Source: Phycisphaerales bacterium (lineage in GTDB: Bacteria > Planctomycetota > Phycisphaerae > Phycisphaerales > SM1A02). From it: a DNA stretch of 7,754 nt. The notes below the pieces were generated by a model that worked only from the letters and a program-made list of their open reading frames with translations, was not told where the DNA came from and did not search any database. This document shows positions 6,170 to 7,754 of the stretch, piece after piece. Position 1 is the stretch's first letter; every line of letters begins with the position of its first letter. A program made the translations under genes and the position numbers. The DNA lies in NCBI GenBank assembly GCA_020427625.1, contig JAGQOI010000484.1, forward strand, positions 1 through 7,754. The letters run 5' to 3'.

Positions 6170-6331
6170 TTCACCACGGAGGCACGAAGACACGGAGTCG
6201 ATCTTGAATCAGTTTCGGAGCGGCGATATCCGATGTCATCAACACCGATCGACGCGCGGCCGCGCCACGTGCCTTCTTCTTCAAATCAGTTCTGAATTCC
6301 GACTCCGTGTTCTCGGTGCCTCCGTGGTGAA
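6170..6331 (-). repeat. Dispersed inverted-repeat element, copy D
   Basis: A 162-bp full copy in the opposite orientation to copy B. Its arms are 6170-6197 and 6303-6331, inverted with a few mismatches and a one-base length difference. The core 6200-6285 is the partner of B's core, including GAAGAAGAAG, CGGCCGCGCGTCG, CGGTGTTGAT and GATTCAAGATC on the minus strand. CCCCC follows the right arm (6332-6336 region), corresponding to the G-run beside copy B. It lies between the methyltransferase stop (6367) and fragment C. A degenerate arm-like remnant, TCATCACGGAGACG, is at 6350-6363. Confidence 0.87.
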
Positions 6332-6366
6332 CCCCCGATCCAACGCGGGTCATCACGGAGACGAAC

Positions 6367-7215
6367 TTACTTCTCGGCGACGAGGTAGGCGATCCAGCCT
6401 TCGCAGGCTTCGCCGGTCTCGTTGGGCTCGAATTCGCCGTTGCCTTCCTCGGAGTCCTCTTCGGTGCCTTCCCAGTAGACGGTCACGTTGCGGAAGCCGG
6501 CCTCGAGGAGGAGTTCCTGGATTTCCGGGAGCGTCCACAGGCGCCAGTGGTAGCTGAACGCGCGGTCCATCCGGGTTCCGTCGGGGAAGCGGAAGTGGAT
6601 GTGGTTCTCGACGTAGCCGGTCACCGGGTGGTAGATGTGCTGGTCCCAGATGTAGGTGAAGCCGTCGAGGTCGCGCTCCTCCTCCACCTCGGCGAACGAC
6701 TCGCTGCCGCCGTAGGCGTCGAGCAGGAACATGCCGTCGGCGACGAGGGCCTTGTGGACGGCGCGGAAGTAGCGGCGGAGTTCCGGGCGCGTGCGGAAGA
6801 TGAAGTAGCTGAAGTTCATCGCGAGGACGGTGTCGACGCCGTCGGCCTTCGCCTTCGTCACGTCGGCCTTGCGCCAGGTCATCCGCTCGAGCTGCGCCTC
6901 CGTCGCACGGGTCGCCGCGCGGGCCTTGCCCCAGGCGAGCACCTCGGGATCGAGGTCGACGCCGATGGCGCGATTGTCCTTGTGCCGGCGGACCCACTCG
7001 ACGGAAGCCGCGCCGGTGCCGCAGAAGTCCTCGCGGATCAGGCGGGCCGGACGTCGTCGGCGCTCCGACCACACCTGTTCGATGAACTCGCACTCGGCGT
7101 CGACGCTCTGGACCGACAGCTCGTAGAGCTCGTGCCGGTCGCTCGTCGCCGCCGTCCGCCACCCGGCCTTCTTCTTCTTGTCGGCCTTCTTCTGATTCTT
7201 CCTGGATCGGCTCAT
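6367..7215 (-). CDS. Class I SAM-dependent methyltransferase
   Basis: A 282-residue Rossmann-fold methyltransferase of unknown substrate. The SAM-binding region is LIREDFCGTGAASVEW (59-74), where EDFCGTG replaces the common ExGxGxG, followed by AIGVDLDPEVLAWG (83-96), whose acidic end should bind the ribose. DTVLAMNFSYFIF (128-140) is the motif IV region, and ADGMFLLDAYGG (159-170) the next strand. HELYELSVQSVDAE (28-41) is a conserved N-terminal signature I recall from uncharacterised family members. The N-terminus is strongly basic (KNQKKADKKKK, 7-17), possibly contacting nucleic acid. Residues 249-266 form an acidic insert. The start at ATG 7215 is preferred: TACACT lies eight bases upstream, suggesting a near-leaderless message, and no Shine-Dalgarno is visible. 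The frame stays open to a GTG at 7320, but that extension is a low-complexity four-residue repeat. The gene is on the same strand as the M16 gene but separated by about 156 bp. Confidence 0.87.
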   Translation of the reverse strand: MSRSRKNQKKADKKKKAGWRTAATSDRHELYELSVQSVDAECEFIEQVWSERRRRPARLIREDFCGTGAASVEWVRRHKDNRAIGVDLDPEVLAWGKARAATRATEAQLERMTWRKADVTKAKADGVDTVLAMNFSYFIFRTRPELRRYFRAVHKALVADGMFLLDAYGGSESFAEVEEERDLDGFTYIWDQHIYHPVTGYVENHIHFRFPDGTRMDRAFSYHWRLWTLPEIQELLLEAGFRNVTVYWEGTEEDSEEGNGEFEPNETGEACEGWIAYLVAEK

Positions 7216-7223
7216 AGGGCGGC

Positions 7224-7229
7224 AGTGTA
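7224..7229 (-). promoter_or_regulatory. Possible -10 box (TACACT) of the methyltransferase gene
   Basis: TACACT on the minus strand lies eight bases before ATG 7215. Transcription would begin within a base or two of the start codon, which fits the lack of a Shine-Dalgarno sequence. The surrounding CG-C-TACACTG resembles CG-TACACTG before the ribB-type gene. No good -35 is visible. Confidence 0.35.
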
Positions 7230-7257
7230 GCGAATGCCCGCACGCCTGCCCGGGCCG

Positions 7258-7317
7258 CGACGCCCCGAGCGACGCCCCCGGCGACGCCCCCGGCGACGAC
7301 ACGGGCGACGACACGGG
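7258..7317. repeat. 12-bp tandem repeat, five units
   Basis: Five back-to-back 12-mers: CGACGCCCCGAG once, CGACGCCCCCGG twice and CGACGACACGGG twice. The adjacent pairs are identical, suggesting recent slippage. The array lies in the gap between the M16 gene end (7372) and the methyltransferase start (7215). Read on the minus strand in the methyltransferase frame it would encode PVSS/PGAS/LGAS tetrapeptides. It is more likely non-coding, because the better start lies downstream of it. Confidence 0.85.
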
Positions 7318-7320
7318 CAC

Positions 7321-7335
7321 CGGGTCCGCGACCCG
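7321..7335 (-). terminator. Weak stem-loop after the M16 peptidase gene
   Basis: CGGGTC and GACCCG form a 6-bp perfect stem around a 3-base loop, about 37 bases past the stop of the M16 gene. No T-run follows on the minus strand, so intrinsic termination is doubtful. It is recorded because position and symmetry fit. Confidence 0.22.
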
Positions 7336-7371
7336 ATGCCCGTCGAACGGCCCGTGATGTGAGGTCGCCGC

Positions 7372-7754
7372 CTACTTCAGCGTGAGCGGGTCCCGCAGCG
7401 GCAGATGTTCGACGCGCCCGCCGAAGAGGTCCTTCATGCTCGCGCGCCCGTCGGCGTCGCCGGCCTCGATCATCGCCCAGCGCCCGACGACCAGCATCGC
7501 CATCCGGTCCGGATGGAGGTGCGCGCGGGCGACCCGACGCACGTCCTCGGCGGTCACGGCGCGGATCCGGTCGCGGTAGGTCGACCAGTAGTCCGGCGCG
7601 CGGCCGGTGATCTCGTCGTCGACGAAGATCCCCAGCATCGCATCCCGCGATTCGAACGCCCGCGGGAACGTCTCGATGAAACTGTCCTTCGCCAGCGAGA
7701 GCTCGTCGTCGCCGACGAGGGTCGTCCGCATGCGCTCGATCTCCTCGAGGATGA
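7372..7754 (-). CDS. M16-family zinc metallopeptidase, C-terminal end (partial)
   Basis: Only the last 126 residues are in the window; the gene continues past 7754 at its 5' side. The visible part reads ILEEIERMRTTLVGDDEL, then LAKDSFIETFPRAFESRDAM, then GRAPDYWSTYRDRIRAVTAEDVRRVARAHLHPDRMAMLVVG (split here only by me). This is the typical end of an M16 (insulinase/PqqL-like) domain: an E(L)-x-x-AK helix, a Y-x-x-I-x-x-VT-x-x-DV-x-x-VA-x-x-yL-x-p segment and a final strand ending VVG. The catalytic HxxEH belongs to the N-terminal domain and lies outside, so it is unknown whether this is the active or the inactive partner subunit. A 28-residue tail after VVG contains SMKDLFGGRVEHLPLRDPLT. These enzymes are usually periplasmic or secreted; no signal can be seen here. 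Confidence 0.85.
   Translation of the reverse strand, partial: ILEEIERMRTTLVGDDELSLAKDSFIETFPRAFESRDAMLGIFVDDEITGRAPDYWSTYRDRIRAVTAEDVRRVARAHLHPDRMAMLVVGRWAMIEAGDADGRASMKDLFGGRVEHLPLRDPLTLK

Noticed and set aside
6083..6193. N-terminal extension of the membrane protein up to 6193
   Set aside because: The added residues (CLRGES, TTKAPRHGG and so on) are translations of repeat fragment C and its neighbour copy D. A good ribosome site points to ATG 6082.
3349..6363. CRISPR array, suggested by repeated CACGGAG units
   Set aside because: The units are 8-9 bp microrepeats within inverted arms. There are no evenly spaced direct repeats of 23-40 bp with unique spacers and no cas genes.
7216..7320. 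35-residue N-terminal extension of the methyltransferase from GTG 7320
   Set aside because: It is built from the 12-bp minisatellite plus unconserved sequence. The lysine-rich start at 7215 with TACACT upstream is a better start, though the extension cannot be fully excluded.

Overview
The window is high-GC bacterial DNA that reads most like a planctomycete of the Phycisphaerae group. The main basis is the secreted protein at 3638-5386. It ends in DCN-GNGI-type calcium motifs followed by two dockerin-like DxDGDG...DLAALLAAWG units, a C-terminus I associate with that group. Assignment to an exact taxon is inference.

Layout, left to right. A membrane fatty-acid desaturase (5-994, +) runs convergently into, and overlaps by 19 bp, a Cds1-like PLP-dependent L-cysteine desulfhydrase (976-2103, -). 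That gene lies 13 bp downstream of a RibB/RibA-type riboflavin gene (2117-3310, -), probably in one transcript. The RibA half of the riboflavin protein has lost all its zinc cysteines, so it looks like a RibBX-type variant rather than a true RibBA. A divergent intergenic region (3311-3637) carries a 150-bp inverted-repeat element and the control signals of a secreted Asp-box (BNR) repeat protein (3638-5386, +). Next come a small two-helix membrane protein (5486-6082, -), a SAM-dependent methyltransferase (6367-7215, -) and the 3' end of an M16-family peptidase gene (7372 to the window edge, -).

The genes are mostly ordinary housekeeping or lineage genes and do not form one obvious pathway. 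The only likely operon is ribB-cds1.

The most unusual content is a family of short dispersed repeats, with three full copies and one fragment in under 3 kb (3349-3498, 5396-5545, 6104-6156, 6170-6331). They share terminal inverted repeats beginning TTCACCACGGAGGCACGGAG. They also share an internal TCCGAACCC block near one end and a G-run outside the other end, so they have polarity. Two copies share an 86-bp core at about 86% identity by hand alignment, in opposite orientation. The copies sit tightly against gene ends, and one supplies the last 19 codons and stop of the membrane-protein gene. I found no transposase, RNA gene, CRISPR array or recognisable defence system in the window.
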